A stretch of 64,000 nt of DNA from Cucumis sativus (GCF_000004075.3 NC_026655.2:21623489-21687488), one strand, 5' to 3'; numbered from the stretch's first letter, positions 1 through 13,308 are shown. Notes: generated by a model not told the origin, from the sequence alone. A program made the numbers and translations.

Positions 1-30
1 TTGTTGTTGTTGTTGTTTGTTGTTGCATAG

Positions 31-3000
31 ATATGGGGATGTTTTTAAGACACATATATTGGGTTGTCCTTGTGTGATGATTTCAAGTCCAAAGGCTGCA
101 AGAGTAGTGCTTGTGAGTAAAGCTCATTTGTTCAAGCCAACTTATCCACCAAGTAAAGAGAGAATGATCGGTCCTCAAGCTTTGTTTTTTCATCAAGGTC
201 CTTACCATTCTTATCTCAAGAAGTTGATTCAATCTTCCTTTTTGCCATCTGCCATTAAACACTCTATTTCTCAAATTGAGAACATTGTTCTTAACCTTCT
301 CCCCTCTTGGAATAACTCCCAAATCAACACCTTGCAACAAATGAAAAAGGTAACTATAAGTTCATTTCCTTTTTTTTTTTTTTTTATATAGTTTGATTCA
401 CTTTCTAAGCATTTAAAAAATCATTTCCTACAACCATGAAATGTGAGTTTAATTTCTATGTATTTGGTTTTTTGGGTTTTAGTTTGCTTTCGATGTGGCG
501 ATGATATCAGCTTTCGGAGATCAACAAGATTTGGAAATTGAAAGAATCAAGCATCTGTACCAATGTCTTGAAAAAGGCTACAATTCTATGCCTCTCGATC
601 TTCCCGGAACCCCTTTCCGTAAAGCAATGAAGGTGTCGGCAAAATCTTTATAAAATATATGAGCTCCATATTACTCTCATTCTCAATTAATTTTGAAACA
701 AAACTGAAAATAATGAAAAAACCCGACCGAAAAAGTATGATTTAATTTATATGTGTTTTTATTAAAAGTTGAAATGGGGTTTGATTCGATTGAATTAGGC
801 AAGGAAGGTGTTGAGTGAGACATTGGGGAAAATGATAGAGAAGAGACGGCGGAACAAAGAGCATGGAGGTGGGTTGTTGGCAGTGCTACTCAGCGGTGGT
901 GGTGGGGAGGAAGAAGAGAAAAAGAAGCTAAGTGACTCACAAATAGCGGATAATATAATAGGAGTAATATTTGCAGCACAAGACACAACAGCAAGTGTAT
1001 TAACATGGATTCTTAAATATTTACATGACAATCACCACCTTCTAGAAGCTGTTAAGGTAAAAAAAAAAAAAAAAAACTTTTTACTTTCTACTTTTTTGGG
1101 TAGATAAAATTAAAAAAAAAAAAAGAAGAGAGATAATTAATCAAATACTTAACTAATTTCAGAAGGAGCAAGATGCAATTTATGAAAGGAAACTGTGCGA
1201 AGGGAAGCGTGGGCTTTCATGGGATGATACTAGGCGCATGCCTTTCACTAGTCGGGTATATTTGATTATATATGTACACTCTTACCTTTTATTTTTGTGG
1301 TATATGATATAGTATTTTGATGTGTGTAATATATAAAAATATATTAGGTGATCTTAGAGACCCTAAGAAGAGCAAGTGTAGTGTCATTCACATTTAGAGA
1401 AGCAGTAGAAGAAGTTGAATTTGAAGGATATTTAATCCCAAAAGGATGGAAAGTTCTTCCACTCTTCAGAACCATTCATCACTCTCCTGATTTTTTCCCA
1501 CATCCCCACAACTTCGATCCTTCAAGATTCGAGGTACCATACACACCGTCCCTTATATCTTTTTTCTTTATTGCATTGATAGTTCTCGAATTTTGAAATA
1601 TAACTTTATTTGCTTCTTTACCTTTTTGTTTAGGTTTTTCTTTTCTTTTTAAGAATAGATGTGTTTGATTATCCTTTTTAATTCTTTGAGTTTTTAAGAA
1701 TATATAAGGTGTGTTAATTTTCTAGTAATTTGAGCTTGATTGGAAGTATATTAGACCGAAATAGGATTTAAATCTAATTTTACTGTATATAATAATATTA
1801 TAACAGTATTAAGTAGTTAAAATAAATGAAGAAATTATAAAAGGTGTATGAAGTGGGTCATCTAAATATAAGGTCATCAATGACTGTATTATCTAAACAC
1901 ATATCCACATGTCCTTTTCGATATGTGTAAGCAAATATATATGTTTATATCATTCATTCACTAGCAGCTCTTACTTCAAATCTTTCTTTTACTGTCATAT
2001 CACGTGAGGTACTTCCCTTTGTAGGGTATCTCTACAAATTATTCGACCAGCCCATCCTCCCTTTTCTATCCTTTGATGTAACCATACGAATGAAAATCCT
2101 TAAAAGTACCTTAAATTTGCATATTATTACGTTATCCTCGATCGAAGACATAGATATATATATATATATATAGTTCAGTTTAGAATTAATCCACTGTCCA
2201 GAGTTATTATAAGACTACGTTGTCTATAACTTAAAAGTCTGGTTTGTTATCGAATTAATTAGATCTAAACAGTAGATTATGAAGGAATCAGAGTGTATCT
2301 GATAGAGTGGTGTGTGCTTTTGAAATCCAAATTTTCTAAAACATACCTTCCAAAGTGGATGTTTGTGAATTAATATATAACTTTTTGTTTTGTTATGGGG
2401 TTAAAAGGAGCCACCTAGACCGAACACGTACATGCCGTTTGGCAATGGAGTGCACTCGTGTCCAGGCAGTGAGATGGCTAAGCTTGAAATGCTTGTTCTT
2501 CTCCACCACCTCACCACCACTTACAGGTTCTTTCCTTTCTCTCTGATCTTTTCCCACATCATCTTTTTGTAAGGGTAAAATAACATTTTTCATCCTATCA
2601 CACTTTTAGGTGCAAAGTTAAAAATTTTAATTTAGTCTTTAAACATCATAATATTATAATTTTTTATCCTTTATGATTTAAGTTTTGTTGCAATTTGGTA
2701 AGGATTCAATAATTTCACATTTTTAAACTTGTGATGAAATACAAACTTACCAACATTGATGCCAATGTTCATTAATTAATTTAAACTTAATAGACTAAAG
2801 ATGGAAAATAAGAATATATTTAGTGAAAAGCTTAGGTTAAAAATGTAAATATTAAAATCTAGGGACCAAAAGTGAAGCATAGAGACTAAGTAGAAACTAG
2901 ACCTAAAACTTAGGTTAAAAATAAAATAGAGTTTGTGATTATAATTATCTCTGTTAGTATGAATTCTTATATTAAAGAAAATAATATGGTGTTATGTTTG

Positions 3001-5838
3001 TTATTAGTCTTTTTAAAAAATGAAGGGGTTATGAAATGAGACATGGGTATTTGTTGAGTAGAAGGAGTGAAGAAATGATGTGTTTCCATTGGCTAGTGGT
3101 CCTTTCCTTTAGTGTTCCTTAAGCTGTGGAACTGTGGTCCTTTGAAAGGGCAGCTTACCCCTTGAAATACAAGCCAAAGCCAAAGGGCTCCCCCTCTCAT
3201 TTTTCCCTTCCCTTATCTAAACTTAAATCTGCCCTATCCTCTCACCATAAAACACCTCTTTTGTTCCCCTCCTCCCCTCACAAGAAAATGAAATTTTCAA
3301 ATAATTAGCAACATCTATCTACAGATAATTAATAATCAAAAGGCTCCTTTTTCTTCCTCCAAAAGGCCACCTTTTAAACGAAGGGTCCCTTTACCACCTC
3401 ATATGGGTTTGCTACGTTTTGTTTGATCTCTTCCTTGAAGTTAACAAATTATATCAAATCTTAAAAAAGAAAAAAAAGAAAGAAAGAGTTAGTTTTTGAT
3501 AGTTTGATCATGTACTCCTTCCAATTTGGTTTCTGTGATTTTTAATCAAAACTTAGAGTTCTTGTATAGTTTGATCATACCTTGTAATAATCATAGTTTA
3601 TATAATTTGACAGTGCATGTTATAAACCATCTCAACGATTGTACAAACTATTTAAAAGAGACACTAAGAGTGTATTTAAATTATATTTATGAAAAAAGAA
3701 ATGTATTTGAAGAATACATTCTTTTTAAACACGACTGAATTAATTAAAATACTTTTTCCATATTAAATTTCTTGGAGGAAACATATGGTAGGATTTATTT
3801 TTTGGTTGCATGCATCAGTACACGTGGCACGCATGCATCAAATCTTAGTATAGGAAAAGCACACACACATAATATTACATTTCCAATAACTTCTTTATTG
3901 CTCGTCACCTCCTACTATTACTTTTGCCTTTCCTCAATAACATTATTCAATTACATATTTCATTTTCTTCATATTCATACATGTATATATACATATATAG
4001 GCTGTGGATAACCATTTTAAAAATAATAATCATGTATATAATAACATTTAAAAAAATTATAAATATAACAAAACTATCATTTGTATCACTGATAGACTTG
4101 TATGATCTATTAATGATAGATCAATATTTACAACATGACTTATCGGTGATAGACTTTTATTATTGATAGAATTTAATAAATTTTGCTATATTTACATTTT
4201 TTTAAAAATGTTGCTATATACTTAATTATTTTATATCTACACTATTGAGTTTTTTCTTTGATAAACTATATTTACATTTTATTAAAATTAAAAACGGTTA
4301 AAAAATTAATTTTATTAGGTTTCTCTATCCTGTGTAAATATTTTATCTTTTTTATATAATTTTTCTATATTTAGTAATTGAGATATGTGTCTTGAATCCT
4401 TGTACCTTAATTATACTTTATTGTTTGGAATATTTTTAAATATAATAAAATAAATTAAAATATTACCGTATATATCAAAATTTTTAGATCTTTATAACTG
4501 TTTACGAATATGATCGATAGAAGCATGTTAATGTCTATTAATTATAGACATTAATAAAATCTGAAATTTTGATATTTTTTTGTCTAATTTGTTATTTTGG
4601 CAATTTTTGTTTTTTTTTTTTAAAAAACTACTATTTTAGTCAAGTGTGACCATTCAATAGTTGAAGTTAGTTTTTCAACCAAACCATCACTCGATTACTA
4701 TGGTTGGTTTAGTAAAAGTTTAAACCGATCTCGACCTTTGAGTGAGGAGTAAAAGTTGGTTGGTTGGTCGATCATTCCTTAAATTTCTTTTGAAACCAAC
4801 AATGGTTCATACAAATTTAGTCCCTAAACTTTGAGGGATATATTTTATAGTCCTTAAAGATGTTTTATATATATTTGTTTTAAAGTTCGAGTATCTCTCG
4901 GATATTTTTAAAAGTTTAATTAGCGAACCTATAACTTAATCTATTTTGTTTTATAAACCCGACATATTGGTCTACATAGAAAATGACAATAACCATTAAA
5001 CTTGAAATAACGTGGATTCTAATTGTCCATGTATTAAGTTGGCTCGAATACTCACCAGAGGGATCGTGAGAGGTTGAGGTTGAGGTTGAGTTACATCCCT
5101 AAGATTCCATTTCCCAAAATTCCAATCATTTGGTCTGAAAATATCCTAAACCCTAATCCATTAATTTCATCCTATCTTTCATACTTTTCTCTGTCAAAAG
5201 AAGAGATACAAATGTATGAGAATTGGGCTGTGAAGGATTCAGCTCATGGCGACAAAACAAGCCGCTATAGCCAGCTGTAAGGAAACACAATCATAATTCT
5301 CTCTCTTATTTCTTCCATCTCCACGTTTGAACATTGTACACCTCATGTTTTTTCCCTTTTCCTGATCCACACCCAGTCCCTCAACACAGTGGTAGCAATT
5401 TTGATTCTTTTCATCTGGGTTTTACGTTAATTGATGATTTTGATGTTTCTTTGTATACATATCATACTGTTTGTGGAAATGTCACCAATTGAATTATGGG
5501 GTCTCTGTGTAATGCCTGTAAAGCGTTTGTGAAAATGTCACTGTTGTATTTATGATGTGGGCCTTAGAATATCTGACTGAATTATATTGGTGGATTAATT
5601 AGTTGTTTGGTTAATTTGAATACCAAATGAATTTTGATGTCTCTGGTAGTTCTTGTTAGGTGTTTGTAAAAATGTGTGAGTGGGATTAGCTAATTCTGGC
5701 TTTGTTTTTGTTTGGGGAATCAGATGGAAAGTAGTGGGAGAGGAATCTGAAATACAATACGGTCCATTTCCTGTACCAAAAGGTGGCTTACCTATTAAAG
5801 TATATCCAAGGAAGAAGAAGATTACTTCTTTGAATTGA
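31..5838 (+). CDS. CYP707A: Abscisic acid 8'-hydroxylase, cytochrome P450 CYP707A (5' partial)
   Basis: This ER-membrane P450 hydroxylates ABA at C-8', the main step of ABA breakdown. Exons read from splice sites and protein match: 31-349, 483-632, 799-1056, 1163-1255, 1348-1533, 2408-2526, 5724-5838; phases agree and the frame stays open to TGA at 5836-5838. The first exon(s), with the membrane anchor, lie left of the window; position 31 follows an acceptor AG. Visible P450 marks: start region YGDVFKTHILGCPCVM, I-helix AAQDTT, K-helix ETLR, PSRF, and heme loop PFGNGVHSCPG with the cysteine ligand. The final exon encodes WKVVGEE...IQYGPFPVPKGGLPI, the usual CYP707A C-terminus. The last intron (2527-5723) is 3.2 kb, far larger than the other introns. 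Family assignment is strong; the exact paralogue (A1-A4) is not decided. Confidence 0.93.
4012..4225. repeat. TA-rich inverted-repeat element (MITE-like), copy A
   Basis: Ends are imperfect inverted copies: ACATTTAAAAAAATTATAAA on the left and GCTATATTTACATTTTTTTA on the right. The middle holds mirrored 'tgatagactt' and 'gatagat' motifs, so the stretch could fold into a hairpin. Related stretches occur at 4435-4612, 11968-12190 and 18480-18665. No transposase is present. It lies inside the last CYP707A intron. Confidence 0.5.
4435..4612. repeat. TA-rich inverted-repeat element (MITE-like), degenerate copy
   Basis: Same style as the neighbouring copy at 4012: an AT-rich stretch with 'aatgtctattaattatagacatt' type inner palindrome near 4530-4555, flanked by loosely mirrored ends. 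It is more degenerate, and membership of the same family is tentative. Confidence 0.35.
5074..5280 (+). other. Gene-start-like stretch inside the CYP707A intron
   Basis: Three GGTTGA-type steps (5070-5090) are followed by a telo-box AAACCCTAAT (about 5149), a pyrimidine-rich leader, ATGGCG in good start context at 5246, about 10 codons (M-A-T-K-Q-A-A-I-A-S) and a donor-like CTGTAAGG at about 5274. This is how many plant first exons look. No second exon is recognised before the CYP707A terminal exon, and I cannot name a protein from ten residues. It may be a captured fragment or chance. Confidence 0.3.
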
Positions 5839-8100
5839 TGAACAATATTCAGAATTATCATTAGACAAGCTGAAAGCTGAAAAAAAAAAAAAAAAAAAAA
5901 AGAGTACAAGTAGTCCTTTGTTTTTTTTTTTTTTTTTCTCATCTTCAACACCATTTTCCAATTTCTCAATGGCAATTAATATCCTTGTGTATTATTATTA
6001 ACTTTTTGTGTACTGAGTCTTTTTGTCTCGTTTTGCTATAATTGTCAAAGCAGTTATGTTCATTGAGCCTCAAACTTCAATATGATTTTATTCAATGAGA
6101 AAAAACAAAGGAAACCCCTCTTCTAATCTTTGTATGTGAAAAGAAAATTTCGAGGTCTTTGAGGATGAAATGTGAGTGGTCAAGAATCATGGATAAGGTT
6201 GGCTTTGCTTTGATTTTGGTTGATGGCTGTCTGTCTGAGCTGAGACCCCCCCACAAGGCAGGCCCTCCTCCCCCTCTTTGAAGTGTGAAAGGCCAAAGGA
6301 CAAAGCTTGGCCTTGCTGTACGCAGACCCACGAGGAGGTAATAATAATAAGGTTTCAATACAACTTTTGGTTTGGGTACATTTTGCTCTACATATCTTCA
6401 AAATGTTCATTTTAATCTCTCTCTTTTCAACTTTCACTCATTTCGATCATCATACTTTAAAAGAAGACTGAAGTTTAATGATAAAAATGGATGAAATTTG
6501 ATGAACACCAACATTTACAAAGTAAAAATAAGACTAACATAATCCAAAATATAAAAGCCTAAAGTAATATTTAAAGGGTGGTGTTTGGAGACATATAACA
6601 TCATAGTACGGTGTGCTCCCTAGAATTCCACGTAGAGTGGTGTCAGGGCACCAAAATTGTAGGGCTTGCTTAGATGGTTACCATTCAGATTAAGGCATTT
6701 TTGGAACTTACAATCATTATTATTATGAATTGTATTTGAAGAGAGACAATATTTGTCAATCAACTTTGTTTGTTTTTAACATGCTGTTTAATTTTGGCCC
6801 TCCAATGGTTTCTTCTATTCTGATAAGGTTATGTTTCTTTTACCTCCATTCATTTTGTACCATTGTTTATTGTTTGTTTTTAGATATATAGGTCACGTTT
6901 ACCTTAGTGGGAATGCAATAAATCTATGGGAATAAAAGAATATTATTTTTGGGATTGTTTACTTATGTCATGCCATCCTACATGAAGGATCCACCTCCAA
7001 ATTTATAGTGTAATAATGCAAATCGATTGATAGGTCGAAGGCTCTCAATTCGATTATGTCTAAGAATTACGTCTTATATCTTTATTGTTAATGTATCACG
7101 GACAATTTTGATATTTTGATATTTTGACATTTTTATTTTTATCACTATTGATATTAATACCATTTGACTCTAACGATAACAGCAAAATTTTGATATTTTG
7201 ACATTTTTATTATTTTTACCGTTATTGATATTGATACTATTTGACTCTAACAATAACAGTAAAATTCATAGCGTTAAGTATATGTAATAGAAAACAATCT
7301 AATTACGTTTGTAACGTTTGTGATTTTGTGTTCATCTTCATTGATTCGTTAGAGTTTTATAACGATTACAACTAATTTGAATTAAACGATTCTAATTTAG
7401 TTTTTTATTAAAATAACAAAACTTAAAAAAATATATTTATAAATATACAACGATATCACAATGTGATAAATTTTAATATACCAAAATATAAATTTTAATA
7501 TACTAACATACATTATTATTTGTATTTATCTATTTATACGTAATTTATCTATTTATACGTTGAAATCACAATTAAGATATTTTACTATATTTTTTAATAT
7601 TTAAAATATCTTTAAATATTCGGGTTATATTATCATATTTGAAAATGACCTTATTTGTTTTTTTAGTAGTTACTTGTTAAATGGTATTATTAGTTCGAGG
7701 AAGGTGATCTGAACATAGAAAACTCTGGACGAGCCAAAATCTCTCTTAAATGTTGCTTAAAGAAGTCTCCTCAATTAAACAAATAATGATGTAAAATTAA
7801 AATATGACAAAAAGAATTGGTGAAGTTTCAAGACAAACGGCACATAAATATGTTATTGAAGAGATTTGTAATTTATGGTTTAAATCTTACGAACATAAAA
7901 GATACTATTGAAGAGATTTAAAGTGATGTAAAAGAAAAAGATATATACTAACTTAAAACATTTGAAAGGTCTTATGTTGTTGGTGCAAACTCGAAATCGG
8001 TTGATTGATCTATGTCGAGCAGATTACAGAATGTACAATTTGGTGATATGTTAGACAACAGTACAATAATTTAATGTAGGGGTCATAAAGAAATGAAGGC
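5839..8100. other. Intergenic, AT-rich, no gene seen
   Basis: The stretch begins with the CYP707A 3' UTR, including A- and T-homopolymers near 5881-5937. A somewhat GC-richer block lies at about 6200-6350 but has no convincing codon structure. A two-copy tandem duplication lies at 7108-7265. Nothing else is supported. Confidence 0.6.
7108..7265. repeat. Tandem duplication, two copies of 74-77 bp
   Basis: The phrase TGATATTTTGACATTTTTAT occurs at 7117 and again at 7191, and ATTTGACTCTAAC recurs 77 bases apart. Each copy ends in ATAACAG(C/T)AAAATT. The copies differ at several positions, so the duplication is not recent. Confidence 0.75.
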
Positions 8101-11100
8101 TGAGTTGCAATGGCCCCTACAGAGAAATTATAACCTGAAGGAAAAAAAATTCCATGTGACTTAGTACATCAGTCATTCATTGAAAAAGCTAGCAGAGGCG
8201 GCAGCAACAAACTTTTGGATTTACCATAGCCATCCCTGAAATGATTCAACATTTGATGCTTGACAATACTGAATCTAACAATTGTACACAAAGATATGGT
8301 CATATCAAATGGAAATGAATAGATAAGGCTTGAACCTTTGTACGCTGAAGATTTGAAATCGCTGCAACAAAATCATTTCGATATCGGAAAGATGGAACCC
8401 CCCATATTGACATTTACTTTAGAAAGCATCTAAAGGCCTTTGTTTGGTTATAATTTTTCCTAAATGACAACAATAGGAAGCACAGAAACAAAATCTTTGA
8501 TTTGATTTAATGCTAGAAACCAAAAGGGAGATCAGAAGGGGAAGATAATGAGATAATTGAGGATATACCACCTAACAATGAACAATAGCCAGAAAAATGT
8601 GTAACCAATCATCAATGTCGATATGCTATGAATTTGAACAAGGATTGAAATGACAATCGATGGTGATTTTGCTCGGTTGCAATTTGAACACCGAGTCGAG
8701 TACTGAATAGTATGAAATACTCAGCAATGACTTCCACAGTGCAAATATGTGGAGCAAATCAAAGATGGATTGATATTTTCCGTTACTCCCAAAAGGATTG
8801 GCCTCCAAAGGCAAAGTGAGGTGGATAAAAGTCAGGGGATTCAACAGCACATCTTTTCTTTACCACTATAGTGTTAGGGCCTACTCCACCAGAGTGCAGA
8901 ACTTGAAAATCACACATGCTATATGTGCTTTGCAAAGCATTTTCGAAAATGGTAGGACATTGTCTTATGGGGAAAGTACAGAAAGTCATTCATGGAAAAA
9001 TCAACCTCACCAAAGCAGTAAATCTAAGAGAATATTTTCTGCTTGTAATGGGGGTCGTTTGCAAGCACACTCCACTTATATATGGCGGCACAAACAGCTA
9101 GAACTTAAAATAATTTAGCAGCAAAATAGAATTGAATTAGAGTCGTTAAAGGATCCCTAGAACTGTTGATTAAACAACAGGCAAAAGGATGAGCAACTAC
9201 TTAGCCAAAAATTGAAAGTTCATAACTAGCTGGCTCTTTCTATTCTCCTTAAGTAGACTTATTGAAGGATTCCAAGGCCTATTTGATTAAACAAAAGGCA
9301 AAAGTTGAAACTTCAAAACTAATGCCGTTGCCATAGTAAGATAGGATGACAAAATGCAGGATAAAGCAATTCATACCAAGGAGAGATAGTAAAGATGCAT
9401 TTAGGAGTGCTGACATAAGCACTTAAATAAAAAGTATTCAATCTTTTAAAAAAAGAAAATGTATATTGGTATTTTTTGGGTAAGTGTTTGGGCCAAAAGC
9501 ATCCCTAACGTGCTTTTTCTCCACTATCAAGTTACTTCCAAATACGACTCGTTTGGGTGGGATCTGGGAAGTGATTGCGACCGTGCGGAAAGCACTCCTA
9601 TAAACAGCCTCGAAGCGAATCCTTGTAAAAGTATAGGCCAATGAGTTACTATCTATCTGTTAGCCATCATATAAGACTCGCCAATTTCTATTACATAAGC
9701 TCCTAAAGAAAATAAGTAGTCAATGTTTAGAATGATTTTCAAAGTGATTAAGAAGTCATTCCAAACAGTCCAGTATTCAAGTTAAGTTCAAACACACGCC
9801 TGCATCAAAACATGCGCATAAGGAACACAATGACAAATAAAAATGTAATGCACAGTCCACAGAATATATACTAGATTCTTTAGCAGAGGCAACAAAGAAA
9901 AGTCAATAGGAGTAATCAATTTTCCACATAAAAATGGTCAATATGAGATTCCTTAGCCCCCCCTGCATCAGAAGTTTTGCTAAAGCTTAGAGATGCATGT
10001 ACATGTGTCTGTGCAAGTCGTCATACAACATACAATTATAAATCTAGAATTTAAAATTCATTGTACGAAACATGATGATTCAAAATCTAACATACACTTT
10101 GTACGACAGATTTCCAAGGAGAAAAACAATGCAAAGCAATATAGGATATGGAAATTTTAAAATGTTTCCAAATATCAAAATGTGTCCTCTTCTATTCAAA
10201 TATAGTTATGGTTAAACTGGATGAAAGAGGGATTATTGATACCCACCCTTATATGTTCCTCTGGTATTCTGTTGATTATGGATTTGAAGAACCCTTTCGT
10301 AGTTAAACTTTAAAATCTGTAATCACTTTGAACCCTTTACTCTTGAAGTAAAATATATATACACACAGTATCAGCATAACAAGCTTCAATACCTTTGTCA
10401 ATGGATCAACGAAGTATATTAGGTTAAATTATAAGTTTGAAGTCCTTGAACCATCAATTTTTTATAGGCTCTAGACTGTGTTTATCAAATTCTGTAATAT
10501 AAAAAAGTCTATAATAGCTCTCCAAATTTGTTTCTGCAGTTTAATGTCAAATACCCTGTTGACACTATTATTCAATGAAAGAATGACACTGTTTCTTAAA
10601 ATAAATAAATAGAAACAAACTAAAAACAAAAATTAAACTAAACCCAAAAAAAATTTAAACAGAAGTTCATTTATGCTATGGAACTAACTGAAATTCAGCA
10701 TCCTGTACAAATGGGGAGACTGCAATGTTAGGGAGAAAATTCATCAATAGGCACAAAACAAACAAGCTTGAAGTGTTTCTCCTAACAGAGTAATTGTTTA
10801 AACAAAATGATGGTCGACCAAATTCTTGTACTTCGACTCAATTCCCATCTAATGAAACCGGTGCATCCATAATTGTGGTTCAAGAGTAATAGCTGTAGGT
10901 ACAAGGTTCATCTAGTCAAGCCCAGATTCTAAAAGGTATCGCCTTACTACTAGTAATATTTAATAACAAGGAGGAGCCCTAAGGCTTTCCAACTCCAGCC
11001 TATTGCAGACAGTTGGTTCTCCCACACCAACTACTTTTCTATAGACAAAAAGCATACCCTCCCTAAACACTACGCATTATTTATATACTGATCACACTCA

Positions 11101-11124
11101 ATCTAATACACTCACTATGCCCAT

Positions 11125-11148
11125 CCCCCCCCCCCCCCCCCCCCCCCC
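11125..11148. repeat. Poly-C homopolymer, 24 bases
   Basis: Twenty-four consecutive C follow CTATGCCCAT, in otherwise AT-rich DNA. On the minus strand this is G24, which could form G-quadruplex structures. The exact length may be uncertain because sequencing and assembly handle such tracts badly. Confidence 0.9.
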
Positions 11149-11967
11149 AAATGCTAACTACTAACTATCAAACTGAGTTTCCCTTCTTGCCCCTGTGCGA
11201 GTATTTTAGCAATATTGGAGCCTGGAGGCTTAACAGATTCCAACTAATATTTCTCTCTATCCAAGAGAATGGTTGCCTGGAAGAGAATGAAAAAATAGGA
11301 AGAGATCTTTGCCAAGATGCAATGTTTGTCAATGCCAACTGTTGGCCATGCACCTGTGTATAGGTTTTGCATCCATCACCAATAGCCAAGTTTCCTTGGA
11401 ACAAATTGTTTCTCAAAGGATGGTACAACTTGACGATGATGTTATGGATGGTTTCTTAAATCAAACAAAATGGACATAACACTGGTGGTGGTAAAGTTAT
11501 AACTTACCTATGAGGTAGTTAATAAACATATTGAAACTCATGACATCTATGTTGTTTTGCATTAGATTAACCGAGGAAATAGGCAAAATGAGTGTCTTGG
11601 ACAGATTAATGGTATAATACGGCAAGCCACCCCCAGCATTTAACAGTTATGAGCAACCCCACTTAACCGATCTCGTCAGTAGATCAACTCTTCCGATATA
11701 GGACTCTCATACAAAGTAGCCGATTACATGCATTACCCCCCACCCACCCCCAACAAATCAATTTAATTGCAAATTGATAAAAACTAAAAAGGTGGGACAC
11801 AAGAATTAGGGAAGAAAACTGAAAAGTGAGCTGTGGGGGAATGAAAAGGAATATCAAACGTCATGAACGCTTGGTAGCTTGCAAATAGTATATTTGAGCA
11901 AAGCTTGATTTTCTTTTTCCCTTTGTTAAGAAAAATGAAAGAATGTACACGGGCATTTATATATTTA

Positions 11968-12190
11968 TATATGGGCTATTTTCAAATATAGCAAAATCAA
12001 GAAAAATATTTACAAATTAGCAAAATATCTAAGTCTATCTACATAGACCGCTATAGACCAAGATAGACTATTATCTATGATAAACACCTATAGTAATTTA
12101 TCTTGGTATATCGTGGTCTATCACATATAGATTGTGATATTTTGCTATATTTGTAAATATTTCAGAAGTTTTTGTCATTTAAAATTATTT
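11968..12190. repeat. Hairpin MITE-like element, copy B
   Basis: Left arm: AAATATAGCAAAAT at about 11983, then AATATTTACAAATTAGCAAA. Right arm is the inverse: TTTGCTATATTTGTAAATAT at about 12141. Inner motifs 'ctatctacatagacc' and 'ggtctatcacatatag' are also mirrored. The arms are roughly 75 bases and imperfect. There is no coding capacity. This is the clearest member of the family in the window. Confidence 0.65.
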
Positions 12191-12330
12191 TCCTATTTAT
12201 ATATATATATATATATATAGGAAAAACGAAGTTCAAACTCTAACTATAAAAAAGAACCTCAATTGGACCAAACCAAGCTTATAACTACAGAAAGGTCAAG
12301 TAACAGACACTGAAAAGGATGCATTAAACC

Positions 12331-12600
12331 AAGTGTTAAATCACCAACCGACCCAAAACCTATGGGTGAGGTACATTAAATCATCCAAAGCTCTCCTCAC
12401 TCGTAGGCTTGAAATATGAAGAAGGACCAATGAGTGAAATTCAATATTAAATTAATCGGAAGAAAATAACATTGCAAGGGCTTGAACACATAATCTCCTA
12501 AACCATTTACTATGATACCATATCAAATCACGAATTGATCCAAAAATTTAAGTTTAAGGGTGAAGGTAAATTTAATATTATATCATCTAATGTCAAGCAA
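12331..12600. repeat. Transposon-derived repeat text, two related phrases
   Basis: GTGTTAAATCACCAACCGAC followed by 'ccaaaacctatgggtgagg' (about 12331) and CATATCAAATCACGAATTG followed by 'atccaaaaatttaagtttaaggg' (about 12521) are two variants of one phrase that I associate with plant LTR-element remnants. No LTR ends or coding domain can be placed. Confidence 0.35.
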
Positions 12601-13308
12601 CCCCCCAACCTCCTAAGATCTTTCTGCCTCCCAAAAAAACTTTGCTATTTCTCTCAAGCCAAATCCCTTAGAATACGACAAAGAGAAGACTGCCACAAAA
12701 GTCTTCCTTTATTTCAAAATAGGAAACTCAGGAGCATCTCCTAAATCATGGCATCGCAAGACCCAAGCAAAAGATGGACAAACTGAAGCATTTGCACCTT
12801 TGGGAATGAGTAAACAAGCACCCCCATAACAAATGGCCAAAATCCTGATATCCTCCTCATGCCTCCTATAGAATGCACCACTACGATCCCAAAACACAGG
12901 ACTGTCTCTAAATTCGAACTAAAGTTTTAATTTCTTGTTGCAATATCTTAATCTGTCTAGTAACAATTGATAGAATTCCTTGGAAAGACCAATGGGAGTA
13001 ACAATAAAAGCCATACGGAGCCAGCTCCTGCCACTGCCAGAGCTCAATTGTGTATTTGGATTGTTTGGGCCTGGTACATGGCCTACATGAAAGGACATGA
13101 AGTAAGGATCTCAAAAGGGAGTTACTATTGGCATGGGCAAGAATATGTTTCTCCAAGGGAGAAAATACATACAACTAGTCCAATTATGGCTATGAATATG
13201 AAAGAGCTTGACTGAAGAGAGTCTATGGTCAAGAGAAGGGGTAAGGCAGTAATGTGACCTGGGATTGAGTAGTTGCTATAGGGGTGAGTGATAGACGTTG
13301 TTACTTTC

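Larger units (their letters stand above)
2527..5723 (+). other. Expanded last intron of CYP707A
   Basis: This 3.2 kb intron is bounded by donor AG|GTTCTT and acceptor ATCAG|A, splitting an arginine codon in phase 2. The other introns of the gene are about 90-870 bases. It holds two TA-rich inverted-repeat (MITE-like) stretches near 4.0-4.2 and 4.4-4.6 kb and a gene-start-like stretch near 5.15-5.28 kb. Intron growth by insertion is the likely cause (inference). Confidence 0.75.
8101..13303. other. Intergenic stretch, no convincing gene
   Basis: Open frames here are short, lack domain-like composition and are broken in all frames. The stretch holds a poly-C tract (11125-11148), a MITE (11968-12190) and repeat-like text at 12331-12600. 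It may contain old transposon debris that I cannot classify. Confidence 0.55.

Noticed and set aside
2527-2575. CYP707A ending by read-through after TTTYR
   Set aside because: It would lose the conserved C-terminus; a proper donor is present and the phase fits the exon at 5724.
3110-3150. Possible miR396-related site (AAGCTGTGGAA)
   Set aside because: Only about 11 bases match and no hairpin partner is visible nearby.
3126-3308. Open frame WSFERAAYPLKYKPKPKGS as the last CYP707A exon
   Set aside because: Tryptophan and Lys/Pro spacing loosely resemble the P450 tail, but the splice phase fails and a much better tail exon exists at 5724-5838.
5595-5975. 126-codon minus-strand frame
   Set aside because: It overlaps the CYP707A terminal exon on the other strand and contains homopolymer-coded Lys and Phe runs.
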